Counted from the first letter of the stretch, positions 36,220 through 46,633 are shown. The stretch: 64,000 bases of DNA from Aquimarina spinulae (GCF_943373825.1 NZ_CALSBP010000002.1:2779501-2843500), one strand, 5' to 3'. Notes: generated from the sequence alone by a model not told the origin. Program-made: numbers and translations.

Positions 36220-37143
36220 ATGAAAACGCTAAAATTACTTTCGGTTATTTTTTTAGGTTCAATACTATTAACTTCTTGTGTAGCAGAGGTTGTTATCGAA
36301 GAAGATGTTTATATAGAGGAACCAACAATTACTTTAAACGAATTATTGAATACCTATGAGATCTGGTATGTAGATATCGAACGCACAAAGGGTAATGGTG
36401 AGATTCCGTTTTTACAAAAAGCGTTTACAGTTTCTTTCCGAAACGGAACATTTTATGCCAATAATAATCTAGTGGGTATGGGAAGTAATGGAAACGGCTA
36501 TGGATTAGATGTTGGTTTCTATGATACTTTTAGAATGGATCTGGATATTAGTCATGATATAGACGGTGCATATAAATTAGTAATTACTCAATTATCAGAT
36601 AATCAGATAGAAGTGTATGATAGGGTAACGAATACCAGCTATTTCCTGGTTGGATACCAACGTAATAATTTTGATTATGATCAGGTATTTTATGATAATA
36701 TTCATTATTTCCTGCAGGAGTATGAGACCTGGGAAAAAGTGTTTACTAGTGAGTTTGGGGTATTGAATGAGTTTGATAACGAAAACTATTTGAAATTCTC
36801 ATATTTTGGATCTGGAGAAAATTTTAAAAGCTCTCGAGATGAAAATGGAATTCATATTGACGATATCTTTTATGATTATACTGGTCATTATGAGGTTAAT
36901 GATATCGTTAACATTTTTGATAGGAAAACTTTAACACTTGATTACGATTATCTGGGCAATGAATTCTTCGAGTTGTCCGTTATAAATGATAGTAAAATAG
37001 AATTGTTTCATCCTACCTCAGAAACAGTGTACCAGTTTGTAGGTAGAGGACATATACAATTTAAGAGTTCTGAGAAAGGAAAACTGACTCAGAATGAAAA
37101 GAAAAGAATAAAAAAAGCTGATTTTATGAAGCTTTCAAAATAA
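36220..37143 (+). CDS. Lipoprotein of unknown function
   Basis: 307 residues from the ATG at 36220 (lipobox LLTSC); an upstream in-frame ATG would overlap the region before the signal. Two related halves of ~130 residues each contain TYEIWYVDIERTKGNG or EYETWEKVF, then VSFRNGTFYANNNLVG and a YDR/FDR strand, suggesting a duplicated beta-barrel domain. C-terminus is lysine-rich. No enzymatic motif. It is divergent from gpsA with a ~120-bp spacer; similar lipoproteins are seen next to gpsA in other Flavobacteriaceae (recollection, not checked). Confidence 0.7.
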   Translation: MKTLKLLSVIFLGSILLTSCVAEVVIEEDVYIEEPTITLNELLNTYEIWYVDIERTKGNGEIPFLQKAFTVSFRNGTFYANNNLVGMGSNGNGYGLDVGFYDTFRMDLDISHDIDGAYKLVITQLSDNQIEVYDRVTNTSYFLVGYQRNNFDYDQVFYDNIHYFLQEYETWEKVFTSEFGVLNEFDNENYLKFSYFGSGENFKSSRDENGIHIDDIFYDYTGHYEVNDIVNIFDRKTLTLDYDYLGNEFFELSVINDSKIELFHPTSETVYQFVGRGHIQFKSSEKGKLTQNEKKRIKKADFMKLSK

Positions 37144-37195
37144 AAGTAAGGTAGCACTTAACAATATTAACTTTTTGGTTGGTTATTTAGTTGGG

Positions 37196-37238
37196 AATCG
37201 CTCTACAAGGGAAATCTTGTTTGAGCGATTTCTTTTTT
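37196..37238 (+). terminator. Terminator after the lipoprotein gene
   Basis: AATCGCTC / GAGCGATT stem with a 19-nt partly self-paired loop, then TCTTTTTT. About 55 bp after the stop. Confidence 0.75.
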
Positions 37239-37288
37239 AATCTGGTTTTTAAGAGCTAAAAAAAGATTCAACATATTTTGCTTATAAA

Positions 37289-37317
37289 AGCAATCCCACT
37301 CTAGAGTAGGATTGCCT
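37289..37317 (-). terminator. Hairpin between convergent genes
   Basis: GCAATCC / GGATTGC with inner CTCTAGAG, a strong stem; on the minus strand it is followed by TTTTAT. It lies about 65 bp after the stop of the protease gene at 37381. Confidence 0.7.
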
Positions 37318-37380
37318 TAATAATTTTTAGCTTAGAATTCAGTCTTTTTTCTAAGCCGACAATAGATAATTAAATTGAAA

Positions 37381-39846
37381 TTATCTTTTAAAGATTTTCT
37401 TCACAATAGTCTTCCCATCCATAGTAAGTCTTAAAAAGTAAATTCCTTTTTTGAGCGATTCTATATTTACTTGTTTTACGTGATTTCCTTTATCATAAAG
37501 ATTTTTATGATTCGAAATGAGTACGTTCCCTTCAAAATCTCGTATTGAAACAGAAACATCAGTATTTGATTTTGTTGCTGTAAAGCTAATGTTTAAGAAT
37601 TTATTTGATGGGTTAGGAAATATTGATAATGAAATATTATCAGTAATTATATCTTGTCTTGGATTTTTCTTTTTATCCTGATATACGATATCAAAACGTT
37701 CTCCTCCTATAATTCCTCTTTCATTTTTTTGAACTACATCAAATATGAAAGGTCTCCTAAAAGGTTTGTTATCATTTAACTTAAATTGCATCTGCATAGA
37801 AAAAGATTCTCCTGGTTTTAGATAGATTCCTTTCATAACTGCTTTAGAATCATAAATCTGTACAGTGTTTTTATCAATAATTTTAATTCCTTCTCCTTCT
37901 TTTTGCCATCTTTCGAATAGTTCTGGATCCATGGTCGCAATTACGGTTCCATTTCTCAGGAAAGGATTTTCGGTTGAAGTACCATAATTTCCATCCATAA
38001 AATACAAGTCAATAACATCTTCTTTTTTCCTAAAAATATTTCTGATATAGACATTTGTATAGTTAATATTATTAGAAGGATTTACATCATAAACAGAGAT
38101 GTTTTTCCAGGCAATATTATTATTGTTTTTGGTATTACTGTTAACTGAAGCTGTTTCTAGACCTATAGGGTCAATCTGAGATTCTATTCTGGCAATAAGA
38201 CAAAAATGGTGTATGTCATAATCAAAATCATTTGGATTAGGGGGATACCAAGGAATTTCAATAATGGTTTCATCTCCAGGATTGAGCGTGGGGATACTTA
38301 AAGGTATGCTGGTAATTTCATCTCCATGTAACACATAGGAACCACTTGGTGTAAAATCGTAATAATTGGACCAGTGTGTTGGCCAGGATAATCCCGTAGA
38401 AGCTTTAGAAAAATATACTCTTAATTTACCATCAGAAATTGGAGCACATCCTCTGTTTTTAACCCGTACATATACTCCATTAGGACTTGTTGTCTTGTAC
38501 TCTGGGTTTTCATGAGTTGTACCTCCATCTACATCTTGTCTTACCCAAATATCTCTACTTGTCCACATAGGCCCACCAAAAGTATTAGGTTCAACGCCAG
38601 AATCGGTTACACTATGATATGGAGCACGATTGTCTTTGATATAAAGATCACCAGTTCCATTTAATGTGAGTTGATCCCCGAGGTTGATCGGTGTTTCATC
38701 AAATTGTGGCGTCTCAGGTTTAGTATCATTAGCTTCTGCGTAATCAAATGCTTCACGTTTACTAATTACGCCATCAGAATTTGTATCTGGATTCACTACA
38801 GTGCCAGAAGGTAATGCTTCATTCATTGCTGAAGTCCAATAATAAACAAATTCATCGGTATTGATAGTAGGACCTGCCCATGACAATTCATCATGTTTTG
38901 CTGCAGTTGCAATTACCCGATTTGGGCCAGATAGATCGTCAATAAACCCACCACTATTACATTGTTCCATAACGATAGAGATTTTCCCGGCATTGACCTT
39001 ATTTACCTCAATTGCGAATTGATCATCTGTAATTGTTTCTCCCCATAAATATAATAGTGTATCCCATGCAGATGTTCCAGAACCATCTACACCGCCATGG
39101 TCTGTAGTAAAAATGAATAATTCATCATCTTCATTTAGGATTCCTGAAAGCGTATTAAAAACAGAAGTGATATTAGCGGTTGTTGCAGAAAACTGAATAT
39201 CATTGTCCCCATCACCATCTAAATCAGGATTAGAATTGGTTCCGTTAGAAATATCAACCGCAGCATTGGTTCCGTCAGACATTAAGGTATAAATATTTGC
39301 TTCGTCATATCCGTACTTGTTGATTAAAGTACTGTATACAAAAGAGCAATCATTCCAATACCGAATATGATTACTTCCTTGATTCCATCCTCCACTAATA
39401 ATAACGGCATATTTATTACTGGATGTTCCACAAGCTATAGTATTTGTTTTTGCAAAATCTAAAAAACGCTCTCTGGTTTCGATATATTTTTTAAAAATCT
39501 TCATCTCATGAATTATATCAGGAGGTGTAGTTGCTCTTTTGGTTTCAAACTCACCTGATCGAATATCAAAGAATATATATTTTGCAGGATGCTCCCAGTT
39601 TGCATAAGGGTCCTCATCAATAAAAAACAACCAAGACTCAAATTTCGAAGATACTATGGTTTTATTAAAACTTTTGATTTCGTAATTAGGAGGAATTGGT
39701 TTTTGTAATCCATATACCCATTGGTTTCGTCCTTCGGGAATAATTTGTTTTTCTACTAGAATTTTGTAGGCTTCTTCTTGCGAAATCTGGGACCAGGCCA
39801 GAGTTGAACTCAAGAAAATAAAGGTTAAAAGAAATAATTTTTTCAT
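37381..39846 (-). CDS. T9SS-secreted clan-CD (C13/legumain-like) cysteine protease
   Basis: 821 residues. Signal peptide 1-20 (LAWSQ). Protease-like domain from about residue 140: KYAVIISGG, FVYSTLINKYGYDEANIYTL, then FIFTTDHGG (His 250) and IVMEQCNSGGFID (Cys 296), which is the His/Cys dyad order of legumain, caspase and gingipain enzymes. Two calcium-loop like segments, NPDLDGDGDNDI (~207-218) and DTNSDGVISKREA, resemble dockerin/EF-hand loops. Beta-rich domains follow, then a type A sorting domain (SIFPNPSNKFLNISF to GIYFLRLTMDGKTIVKKI). It should act at or beyond the outer membrane. No inhibitor or partner gene is adjacent. Confidence 0.85.
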   Translation of the reverse strand: MKKLFLLTFIFLSSTLAWSQISQEEAYKILVEKQIIPEGRNQWVYGLQKPIPPNYEIKSFNKTIVSSKFESWLFFIDEDPYANWEHPAKYIFFDIRSGEFETKRATTPPDIIHEMKIFKKYIETRERFLDFAKTNTIACGTSSNKYAVIISGGWNQGSNHIRYWNDCSFVYSTLINKYGYDEANIYTLMSDGTNAAVDISNGTNSNPDLDGDGDNDIQFSATTANITSVFNTLSGILNEDDELFIFTTDHGGVDGSGTSAWDTLLYLWGETITDDQFAIEVNKVNAGKISIVMEQCNSGGFIDDLSGPNRVIATAAKHDELSWAGPTINTDEFVYYWTSAMNEALPSGTVVNPDTNSDGVISKREAFDYAEANDTKPETPQFDETPINLGDQLTLNGTGDLYIKDNRAPYHSVTDSGVEPNTFGGPMWTSRDIWVRQDVDGGTTHENPEYKTTSPNGVYVRVKNRGCAPISDGKLRVYFSKASTGLSWPTHWSNYYDFTPSGSYVLHGDEITSIPLSIPTLNPGDETIIEIPWYPPNPNDFDYDIHHFCLIARIESQIDPIGLETASVNSNTKNNNNIAWKNISVYDVNPSNNINYTNVYIRNIFRKKEDVIDLYFMDGNYGTSTENPFLRNGTVIATMDPELFERWQKEGEGIKIIDKNTVQIYDSKAVMKGIYLKPGESFSMQMQFKLNDNKPFRRPFIFDVVQKNERGIIGGERFDIVYQDKKKNPRQDIITDNISLSIFPNPSNKFLNISFTATKSNTDVSVSIRDFEGNVLISNHKNLYDKGNHVKQVNIESLKKGIYFLRLTMDGKTIVKKIFKR

Positions 39847-40136
39847 GATGTTATATTTAAAAGTTAGTAACTATAAAAGTTAGATTTTAACATTTAAAAA
39901 GTAAGAGGTGTTTAACGGTAAAATAATAGGTTAACACCTATGAAGAAGTGAGGTAATACCTCAGGATGAAGAAACGAGAAAATCAATTATTTCTTTTTTG
40001 AAAACCAAAAGAGAAAATTTGATTAAATTTAGTCTCATAAATAAAAAAATAACTAAAAACAGTAGTGTCAGAACAGTAAATAATATTTTCATTATAAAAA
40101 CACAGTATCTTTACCTTTTCAAAAAGTAACTTATAC

Positions 40137-41690
40137 ATGGCAACAGCAATATTAGATTTCGGAATTCAGGAAGCACTACAGCAACTGGGTGTTTCTGAAC
40201 ACAATAAAGGAACTTCAACTGGAGCAAACTGGCTCTCTTCAAAAGAAACGATTTCATCATATTCACCTGTAGATGGAGAATTGATAGGTAAAGTAGAAAT
40301 CACGACAGCAGAAGATTATGAAAAAGTAATACAAACTGCAGCTGAGGCATTCAAAACCTGGAAAATAATGCCGGCTCCACAACGTGGAGAAATCGTACGA
40401 CAGTTTGGAGAAGCTTTACGAGAATTAAAAGAGCCTCTTGGGAAATTGGTTTCTTATGAAATGGGAAAATCTTATCAGGAAGGTTTAGGTGAAGTACAAG
40501 AGATGATCGATATCTGTGACTTTGCTGTAGGATTATCAAGACAATTACATGGTTTAACAATGCATTCTGAGCGCCCTGGTCATAGAATGTATGAGCAGTA
40601 TCATCCACTTGGGGTTGTAGGAATTATCTCTGCATTTAATTTTCCTGTAGCAGTATGGGCCTGGAACACTGCATTAGCATGGATTTGTGGAGATGTATGC
40701 GTATGGAAACCTAGTGAGAAAACACCACTTTGCGGAATAGCTTGTCAAAATATTATAGCTAAAGTTTTAAAAGATAATAGTCTGCCAGAAGGAATTTCTT
40801 GCTTGATTAATGGAGATTATAAGGTAGGAGAGATGATGACAACAGATAAAAGAGTTCCTTTAATTTCTGCTACAGGTTCTACTAGAATGGGTAAAATTGT
40901 AGGAGCAACTGTAGGACAGCGTTTAGGAAAATCACTTTTAGAACTAGGAGGAAACAATGCAATTATCGTTACGCCCGATGCAGATATTAAAATGACTGTG
41001 ATTGGAGCTGTGTTTGGTGCAGTAGGAACTGCAGGTCAACGTTGTACCTCAACACGCCGATTGATTATACATGAATCTATTTATGATAAAGTAAAAAATG
41101 CAGTAGTAGCTGCATATGGACAGTTGAGAATTGGTAATCCTTTGGACGAAAATAACCATGTGGGACCATTAATAGATACTGATGCAGTAAAAGGTTACCA
41201 AAATGCATTACAAAAAGTAGTAGAAGAAGGAGGAAATATTGTGGTAGAAGGAGCTGTGCTTTCTGGAGAAGGTTATGAAAGCGGATGTTATGTAAAACCT
41301 GCTATTGCAGAAGCTGATAATTCGTTTGAAATTGTACAACACGAAACATTTGCACCAGTATTATACTTATTAAAGTATAGTGGTGATGTAGAAAATGCTA
41401 TCGATGCTCAAAATGGAGTAGCGCAAGGATTATCCTCTGCAATTATGACCAATAATTTACGTGAAGCAGAACGTTTTCTATCTCATGCAGGGTCTGATTG
41501 CGGGATTGCTAATGTAAATATAGGAACCTCTGGTGCCGAGATTGGTGGTGCTTTTGGAGGAGAAAAAGAAACAGGTGGTGGTCGCGAATCGGGATCAGAT
41601 GCATGGAAAGTCTATATGCGACGTCAAACGAATACAATAAATTATACTACAGAATTGCCGTTGGCTCAAGGAATCAAATTCGATTTATAG
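40137..41690 (+). CDS. amaB: ALDH7-type aldehyde dehydrogenase (L-aminoadipate-semialdehyde dehydrogenase-like)
   Basis: 517 residues, no signal. ALDH signatures: FNFPVAVWAWN (NAD pocket), KPSEKTPL, FTGSTR-like SATGSTRMGK, LLELGGNNA with the general-base glutamate, and GTAGQRCTSTRR with the catalytic cysteine. The TAGQRCTSTRR loop and overall length are typical of ALDH7/AmaB, the lysine-degradation enzyme oxidising L-2-aminoadipate 6-semialdehyde. The symbol rests on this similarity. Cytoplasmic tetramer in the family. Monocistronic, closed by a good terminator. Confidence 0.88.
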   Translation: MATAILDFGIQEALQQLGVSEHNKGTSTGANWLSSKETISSYSPVDGELIGKVEITTAEDYEKVIQTAAEAFKTWKIMPAPQRGEIVRQFGEALRELKEPLGKLVSYEMGKSYQEGLGEVQEMIDICDFAVGLSRQLHGLTMHSERPGHRMYEQYHPLGVVGIISAFNFPVAVWAWNTALAWICGDVCVWKPSEKTPLCGIACQNIIAKVLKDNSLPEGISCLINGDYKVGEMMTTDKRVPLISATGSTRMGKIVGATVGQRLGKSLLELGGNNAIIVTPDADIKMTVIGAVFGAVGTAGQRCTSTRRLIIHESIYDKVKNAVVAAYGQLRIGNPLDENNHVGPLIDTDAVKGYQNALQKVVEEGGNIVVEGAVLSGEGYESGCYVKPAIAEADNSFEIVQHETFAPVLYLLKYSGDVENAIDAQNGVAQGLSSAIMTNNLREAERFLSHAGSDCGIANVNIGTSGAEIGGAFGGEKETGGGRESGSDAWKVYMRRQTNTINYTTELPLAQGIKFDL

Positions 41691-41719
41691 TCAGATAATT
41701 TTGTAAATAAATAATAAAA

Positions 41720-41750
41720 AAAGCATCCCATGTCGGGATGCTTTTTTTAT
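41720..41750 (+). terminator. Rho-independent terminator after the aldehyde dehydrogenase
   Basis: AGCATCCC / GGGATGCT with a short loop followed by T7, 25-30 bp after the stop. Confidence 0.92.
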
Positions 41751-41883
41751 TAAATGTTGTACTAATATGTAACTTTTTCGGTTTATATATGTAATAAATA
41801 CTGTATAGAGGATGTTAAAAAACGCAACCATAGCTTTTTTGATGCATCTTATATACAAGTAATAACTTATAAAGTTAAAATGA

Positions 41884-42252
41884 ATGAAAAAAGTTTTTTT
41901 ATTTTTATTAATACTCTGTGTAGCTTGTAATGGTGACGATAAGACAGAAGATCCGGTTTTGTGTACACTAGAGGCCAGACCTGGTTTAGAAGTAACGATT
42001 AAAGATACTATGGATGCGACGTTTTTGGTAGAAGGTATTACAGTAGTAGCGACAGATAATGAGTATAAAGAAACACTAGAGAATATATCAGGGACTACTA
42101 TTTTTGTTGGAGCTCATGAACGCACTGGTACTTATGTGATTACGGTGAGCAAAACAGGTTACACAACAATTACGAGTGATCCAATTATAGTAACAGAAGA
42201 TATATGTCATGTAATTACCGAGAGTTTAGAGATTTTATTAGAGAAAAAGTAA
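41884..42252 (+). CDS. Small lipoprotein, carboxypeptidase-regulatory-like domain
   Basis: 122 residues. Lipobox VAC (cysteine 15). The mature ~100 residues look like one beta-sandwich of the carboxypeptidase-regulatory/Ig type: VTIKDTMDATFLVEGITVVA, then ERTGTYVITVSKTGYTTI, which is the usual last-strand pattern. Probable surface or periplasmic adaptor. It is 86 bp upstream of the large T9SS propeller gene and may be co-transcribed. Confidence 0.65.
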   Translation: MKKVFLFLLILCVACNGDDKTEDPVLCTLEARPGLEVTIKDTMDATFLVEGITVVATDNEYKETLENISGTTIFVGAHERTGTYVITVSKTGYTTITSDPIIVTEDICHVITESLEILLEKK

Positions 42253-42338
42253 GAAAATCGTAAATTTCCTGAAGATTTAAGAAAAAAATTCAAAAATTTA
42301 AGCTAGTTTTGAAAAAATCACTCACAAATCAGCTTAAA

Positions 42339-45300
42339 ATGAAAACACTTTTATTTTATCTCAAACGTTCCGTTTGGGCGGTTTCTCTTGTGGGAACCAT
42401 TACTTCAGTAAATTCGCAACAGCTTAAAAATCAGGCAGATCAACAGGATAAACCTGGAGGTCATTCACTTTACAAACAATCTAAAATTTACGATAGTAAA
42501 TATGGATCTAAGTCTGATGTAAAAAAAGTTGGTGATAAAGCATTAGAAAGAATGAAGTGGGAATTTGAAAGACTCAAAGACCCGAACACTAATGAAATTC
42601 CTTTCGGAATTAGAGACAAAGAGGTAAACTTCTCTAGTAAGATTTCAGAAGGAAATGATTCGAAACAATCAATTAGCAATGCTGCAAAATCTTCGAAAGC
42701 CGGTCGTTTTTCGTATTGGAAAAACAGAGGTCCTTACAATGTAGGAGGAAGAACAAGAGCCTTAGCTATTGATCGTACAAACGAGAATGTAATTCTGGCC
42801 GGAGGAGTTTCGGGAGGATTATGGCGCTCTACTAATGGTGGAGAGTCCTGGAGAAAGGTGACGTCTCGTAGACAATCACCAAGTATTACTTGTATTGTAC
42901 AAGACCCTAGACCTGGTAAGCATAATACATGGTATTATGGATCAGGAGAACGTTTTGGTAATTCTGCAGGAGCAGGAGGAGCCTTTTTTCAAGGAACCGG
43001 AGTTTATAAATCTACCAACGGTGGAAGAACCTGGAGACTTCTTGAAGCTACCAACGATAATGACGTAAGAACATTCTCTCCTTTTGATTTGATTAATTCT
43101 ATTGTGATTAATCCAACTAATGGAGATATTTTCGTAGGGACTTTTAATGGTGTACACAAATCTAAAGATGGTGGAAAATCATTTGAAGAAGTATTAGCAG
43201 GCGACTTTGATAATACTGCAGAAGTTGCAGTTACAAGTACCGGTCAGATCTATGCAACTATTGATTCTGGAGGAAATCCTAATAATGGATATTTTACATC
43301 TACAGATGGAGATGTTGATACCTGGACAGAAATATCACCAGAGCTTTTACCAGCTGATTATGGTAGAACTGTTATGGGGATAGATCCTTCTAATGAAAAC
43401 ATTGTATATTTCTTTACACAGAACTTAAGTGCAGGTGGACCAGCATTTTTATTTAAATACGATGCTGCCGCAGCTACACCAGAAGAAACCTGGACAGATT
43501 TAAGTGCTAATCTACCTACTGCAATTGGAGGATCAGTTGGAAATTTAAATCTTCAGGGAGGATATAATATGATTGTTAAGGTTAGTCCGGCAGATCCTAA
43601 CTTAATGTTTGTAGGAGGAACTAACATATACAGATCTACAACTGGATTTACAACTCCGGCAGGACAAGCAAGTTGGATTGCAGGGTATTCTCCTCTAAAC
43701 AACGTAAGTGTATATCCAGATCAACACCCTGATCAGCATGCATTACTTTTTTATCCATCTAATCCTAACAAAGTATTATCTGGTAATGATGGAGGTGTAT
43801 TTGTAACCGAAGATGTTACTACTTCTACATCTGCTGCAGAACCTGTAGATTGGATTTCTTTAAATAATGGATATGTAACAACACAACCATATCATGTATC
43901 TTTTGACCCAGAACCAAATAGTGATGATTTACTAGCTGGTTTTCAGGATAACGGTACCTGGTTTACATCTTCTACGAGCTCTACAGAGCCTTGGATAGAA
44001 GATTTTGGAGGCGATGGTGCTTATAGTGCAATTGCAGATAACGGAAGAGTAAGATATGTATCTTCACAAAGAGGAAATGTATATAGATTTAATTTTGATG
44101 AAGCTGGAGAGTTTCAATCGTGGACAAGAGTAAGACCAGCAGGAGCCAACAACCTTGCTTTTATTACACCATTTATCCTGGATCCAAATAATGATAACAT
44201 TATGTACTTACCTGCGGGTAATAGAATTTGGAGAAATAACGATCTGGATGAAATCCCTCTTTTCTCAAATGCTTTTGCAACGGTAAACTGGGTAGATCTT
44301 CCTAATACCGATACTCCGGCAGGAACTTCAATATCATCTTTAGATGTTTCTAAGTATCCAGTTGCAAATAGATTATATTATGGTACCAATACAGGAGGTA
44401 TCTATAGAATGGATAATGCTAATCTTGATGATCAGGAAGTAGTAGATATTTCTACAGGAAAAGGATTACCAGAAGGATTTGTAAATGATATTAATGTAGA
44501 TCCTTCTGATTCTGATAGAGTAATTGCTACATTCTCTAATTATAGAGTAATAAGTGTATTCTTAACGACCGATGGAGGAGATACCTGGACAAATATTAGT
44601 GGTAATTTAGAAGAAAATGCTGATGGATCAGGAAATGGACCATCTGTAAGAAGTACGGCATTCTTAGGAAGTAGTCAAGGATTCTTTGGTTCTAGATTAC
44701 AAAAAGTATATGCAGCAACAAGTACAGGATTATACTATACAAATAGATTAAATGGAGAAAGAACCCGTTGGATTAAAGAACCTTTTGCTATTGGTAATGC
44801 TGTAACCGATGAGGTAAAAACTCGTAAAGATGGATTTATCGCAGTAGCTGCTCACGGTAGTGGATTGTACAGTGCAAGATTCCCGGTATTTAATGAATTA
44901 CCAGAATCTTCATTAAGTGTTGCTTATTTACTAGATGATCTTCTTGTAGCAGAAAATAGTGAAGATGTAGAAGTAGATGTAACAGATTTATTTGTTCACT
45001 CTAACGGAAATGCAATAGATATAGAATTTACGAATTCTAATCCAGAATTAGTGACAGCTACATTAGAAGGAAATACAATCACTCTTTCTTTTGCACCAGA
45101 TAGCTTAGGTAAGGCAACAATTGGTCTTATAGCTACTTCTGGAGATGAGCAAGTTGCAGAAGGATTTACAGTATCTGTAACCGAGCTTGCGATTTATGAG
45201 CAAATAGAAGGTGCTACATCATCATTGGCATCTCAATTCTTTGTAGATTTTGGTGGTCTGGCACAATCTGCAGATGACTTTGTTATTCCCGCAGGGAATG

Positions 45301-46028
45301 AATGGACATTAGAGAGAATTGTAGCTTTTGGAGGAGCTAATAACTCACCAGCATTAACCAATGCTACTGTTGTAATATATAGTGATAATGCAGGGGTTCC
45401 TGGTGATGAGGTTTATAATAGTGGAGCGATTACTCCAATTTCAGATCCTACTGATACAAACTTAAACCTAGTGCTTCCGGCAACAGTAACGTTAGAGAGT
45501 GGTAATTATTGGTTATCAGTTTATGCTAACTTAGCCTTTGGTGCAGGACAACAACAATGGTTCTGGTCTTCACAAAATGGAGGAATTGGTCAGGAGCCAC
45601 ATTTTAAAGATAATTTAAACTTATTTGGTACAGGAGCTACAGATTGGACACCAGTTTCGGTTGCATTTGGTAGAGATCCTCTTGATCAGGTATTCCAGAT
45701 TTATGGAATGATAGATGACGGTGGTGCAGGTGAACCTCAACCTTCGATAGACCCTTTGGCTGTAATAGAAGTGTCAAAAAACACTACAGCTTCACCAAAT
45801 CCATCTAATGGGATGTTCTCATTTAATTTTAAAGATACAGCATTAAAATCTAATGGAAATGCTTCTAGATCTATCGAGATCTTCGATTCTATGGGTAATA
45901 GGTTGTTTTCAAATAGTAATGTTGGTGATAATACAACCTGGGATGCTTCAAATGCAAGATCTGGTTTGTATTTCGCAAGAATTACAGAAAATGGAAATCA
46001 AAGTACTCTTAAACTTATTAAAAAATAA
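42339..46028 (+). CDS. T9SS-secreted BNR/Vps10-type beta-propeller protein
   Basis: 1,229 residues from the ATG at 42339; a TTG ten codons upstream is not needed. Signal peptide ends around SVNSQ. Asp-box (BNR) repeats are obvious: GGLWRSTNGGESWRKVT, GVYKSTNGGRTWRLLE, GVHKSKDGGKSFEEV, FLTTDGGDTWTNIS. Their spacing gives a large sortilin/Vps10- or glycosidase-type propeller over residues ~120-860. Then an Ig-like part (SLSVAYLLDDLLVAENSEDV), a jelly-roll like segment and a type A sorting domain (ASPNPSNGMFSFNF to SGLYFARITENG). Probably a surface binding protein or exo-enzyme; catalytic residues were not identified. Confidence 0.85.
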   Translation: MKTLLFYLKRSVWAVSLVGTITSVNSQQLKNQADQQDKPGGHSLYKQSKIYDSKYGSKSDVKKVGDKALERMKWEFERLKDPNTNEIPFGIRDKEVNFSSKISEGNDSKQSISNAAKSSKAGRFSYWKNRGPYNVGGRTRALAIDRTNENVILAGGVSGGLWRSTNGGESWRKVTSRRQSPSITCIVQDPRPGKHNTWYYGSGERFGNSAGAGGAFFQGTGVYKSTNGGRTWRLLEATNDNDVRTFSPFDLINSIVINPTNGDIFVGTFNGVHKSKDGGKSFEEVLAGDFDNTAEVAVTSTGQIYATIDSGGNPNNGYFTSTDGDVDTWTEISPELLPADYGRTVMGIDPSNENIVYFFTQNLSAGGPAFLFKYDAAAATPEETWTDLSANLPTAIGGSVGNLNLQGGYNMIVKVSPADPNLMFVGGTNIYRSTTGFTTPAGQASWIAGYSPLNNVSVYPDQHPDQHALLFYPSNPNKVLSGNDGGVFVTEDVTTSTSAAEPVDWISLNNGYVTTQPYHVSFDPEPNSDDLLAGFQDNGTWFTSSTSSTEPWIEDFGGDGAYSAIADNGRVRYVSSQRGNVYRFNFDEAGEFQSWTRVRPAGANNLAFITPFILDPNNDNIMYLPAGNRIWRNNDLDEIPLFSNAFATVNWVDLPNTDTPAGTSISSLDVSKYPVANRLYYGTNTGGIYRMDNANLDDQEVVDISTGKGLPEGFVNDINVDPSDSDRVIATFSNYRVISVFLTTDGGDTWTNISGNLEENADGSGNGPSVRSTAFLGSSQGFFGSRLQKVYAATSTGLYYTNRLNGERTRWIKEPFAIGNAVTDEVKTRKDGFIAVAAHGSGLYSARFPVFNELPESSLSVAYLLDDLLVAENSEDVEVDVTDLFVHSNGNAIDIEFTNSNPELVTATLEGNTITLSFAPDSLGKATIGLIATSGDEQVAEGFTVSVTELAIYEQIEGATSSLASQFFVDFGGLAQSADDFVIPAGNEWTLERIVAFGGANNSPALTNATVVIYSDNAGVPGDEVYNSGAITPISDPTDTNLNLVLPATVTLESGNYWLSVYANLAFGAGQQQWFWSSQNGGIGQEPHFKDNLNLFGTGATDWTPVSVAFGRDPLDQVFQIYGMIDDGGAGEPQPSIDPLAVIEVSKNTTASPNPSNGMFSFNFKDTALKSNGNASRSIEIFDSMGNRLFSNSNVGDNTTWDASNARSGLYFARITENGNQSTLKLIKK

Positions 46029-46048
46029 GTAGTAATAGTGATAAACTT

Positions 46049-46081
46049 AAAAGGAGTTGAAATTTTCAACTCCTTTTTTTA
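46049..46081 (+). terminator. Terminator after the propeller gene
   Basis: AAAGGAGTTGAAA / TTTCAACTCCTTT, almost no loop, followed by T5. It overlaps the possible N-terminal extension of the next gene, which supports the start at 46092. Confidence 0.88.
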
Positions 46082-46091
46082 TTTTTATAAA

Positions 46092-46553
46092 ATGGATAAA
46101 ATGCTATATATATTAATAGTAGTTGGTTTATTTTCTTGCAAATCAAATAGTATTGCCCAGGAAAAGGAAACCGAAAAAATAAAGCCAAAACCTAAAGTAG
46201 AAAAACCGAAGTTTAGCGATCTTCAGGATGATACAATTGATCCTAATACCGTGCACTTGATTGCAGTAATACAAGGTGTAACTAAGAATGTATCTATCTG
46301 TGAAAAGAGTTTTAAAACAACGACCACTGTAAAAGTGAAACAGATTATAAATTCTGGTTCGGGTATTACAAATATGATTTCTCCCGGGCAGGAGATTACT
46401 TTTGGTTTTATGAACTCACCAGCGAATGATTTTGATACGCTAAAACAACGAATACTTAAGAATAAGGAGGTTTCTTTTAAAATTAGAGAAAACCTATGCC
46501 CCGATATGAGTAAGACAGTCTATGAGGTTATTGGGTTTAAAACTAAGGATTAG
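46092..46553 (+). CDS. Small lipoprotein of unknown function
   Basis: 153 residues from the ATG at 46092 (an in-frame ATG at 46038 would read through the terminator of the preceding gene). Lipobox LFSC (cysteine 14). A lysine/glutamate-rich linker (KETEKIKPKPKVEKPKF) leads to a ~100-residue domain with conserved-looking CEKSFKTTTTVKVKQI and two cysteines that may pair. No family recognised. Followed by a terminator. Confidence 0.62.
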   Translation: MDKMLYILIVVGLFSCKSNSIAQEKETEKIKPKPKVEKPKFSDLQDDTIDPNTVHLIAVIQGVTKNVSICEKSFKTTTTVKVKQIINSGSGITNMISPGQEITFGFMNSPANDFDTLKQRILKNKEVSFKIRENLCPDMSKTVYEVIGFKTKD

Positions 46554-46597
46554 AAACTCTGGCTTTGCGATAGCATTATTTTAGAAAAACAATAATA

Positions 46598-46633
46598 AAA
46601 AGGAGGCTGGTTAAAAACCAGTCTCCTTTTTTA
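46598..46633 (+). terminator. Terminator after the small lipoprotein gene
   Basis: AAAAGGAG(G)CTGGTT / AACCAG(T)CTCCTTTT stem with a short A-rich loop and a T-run. Works for both convergent genes. Confidence 0.88.

Noticed and set aside
46038..46091. N-terminal extension of the small lipoprotein from an upstream ATG
   Set aside because: It would run through a strong terminator hairpin and put 18 residues before the lipoprotein signal.
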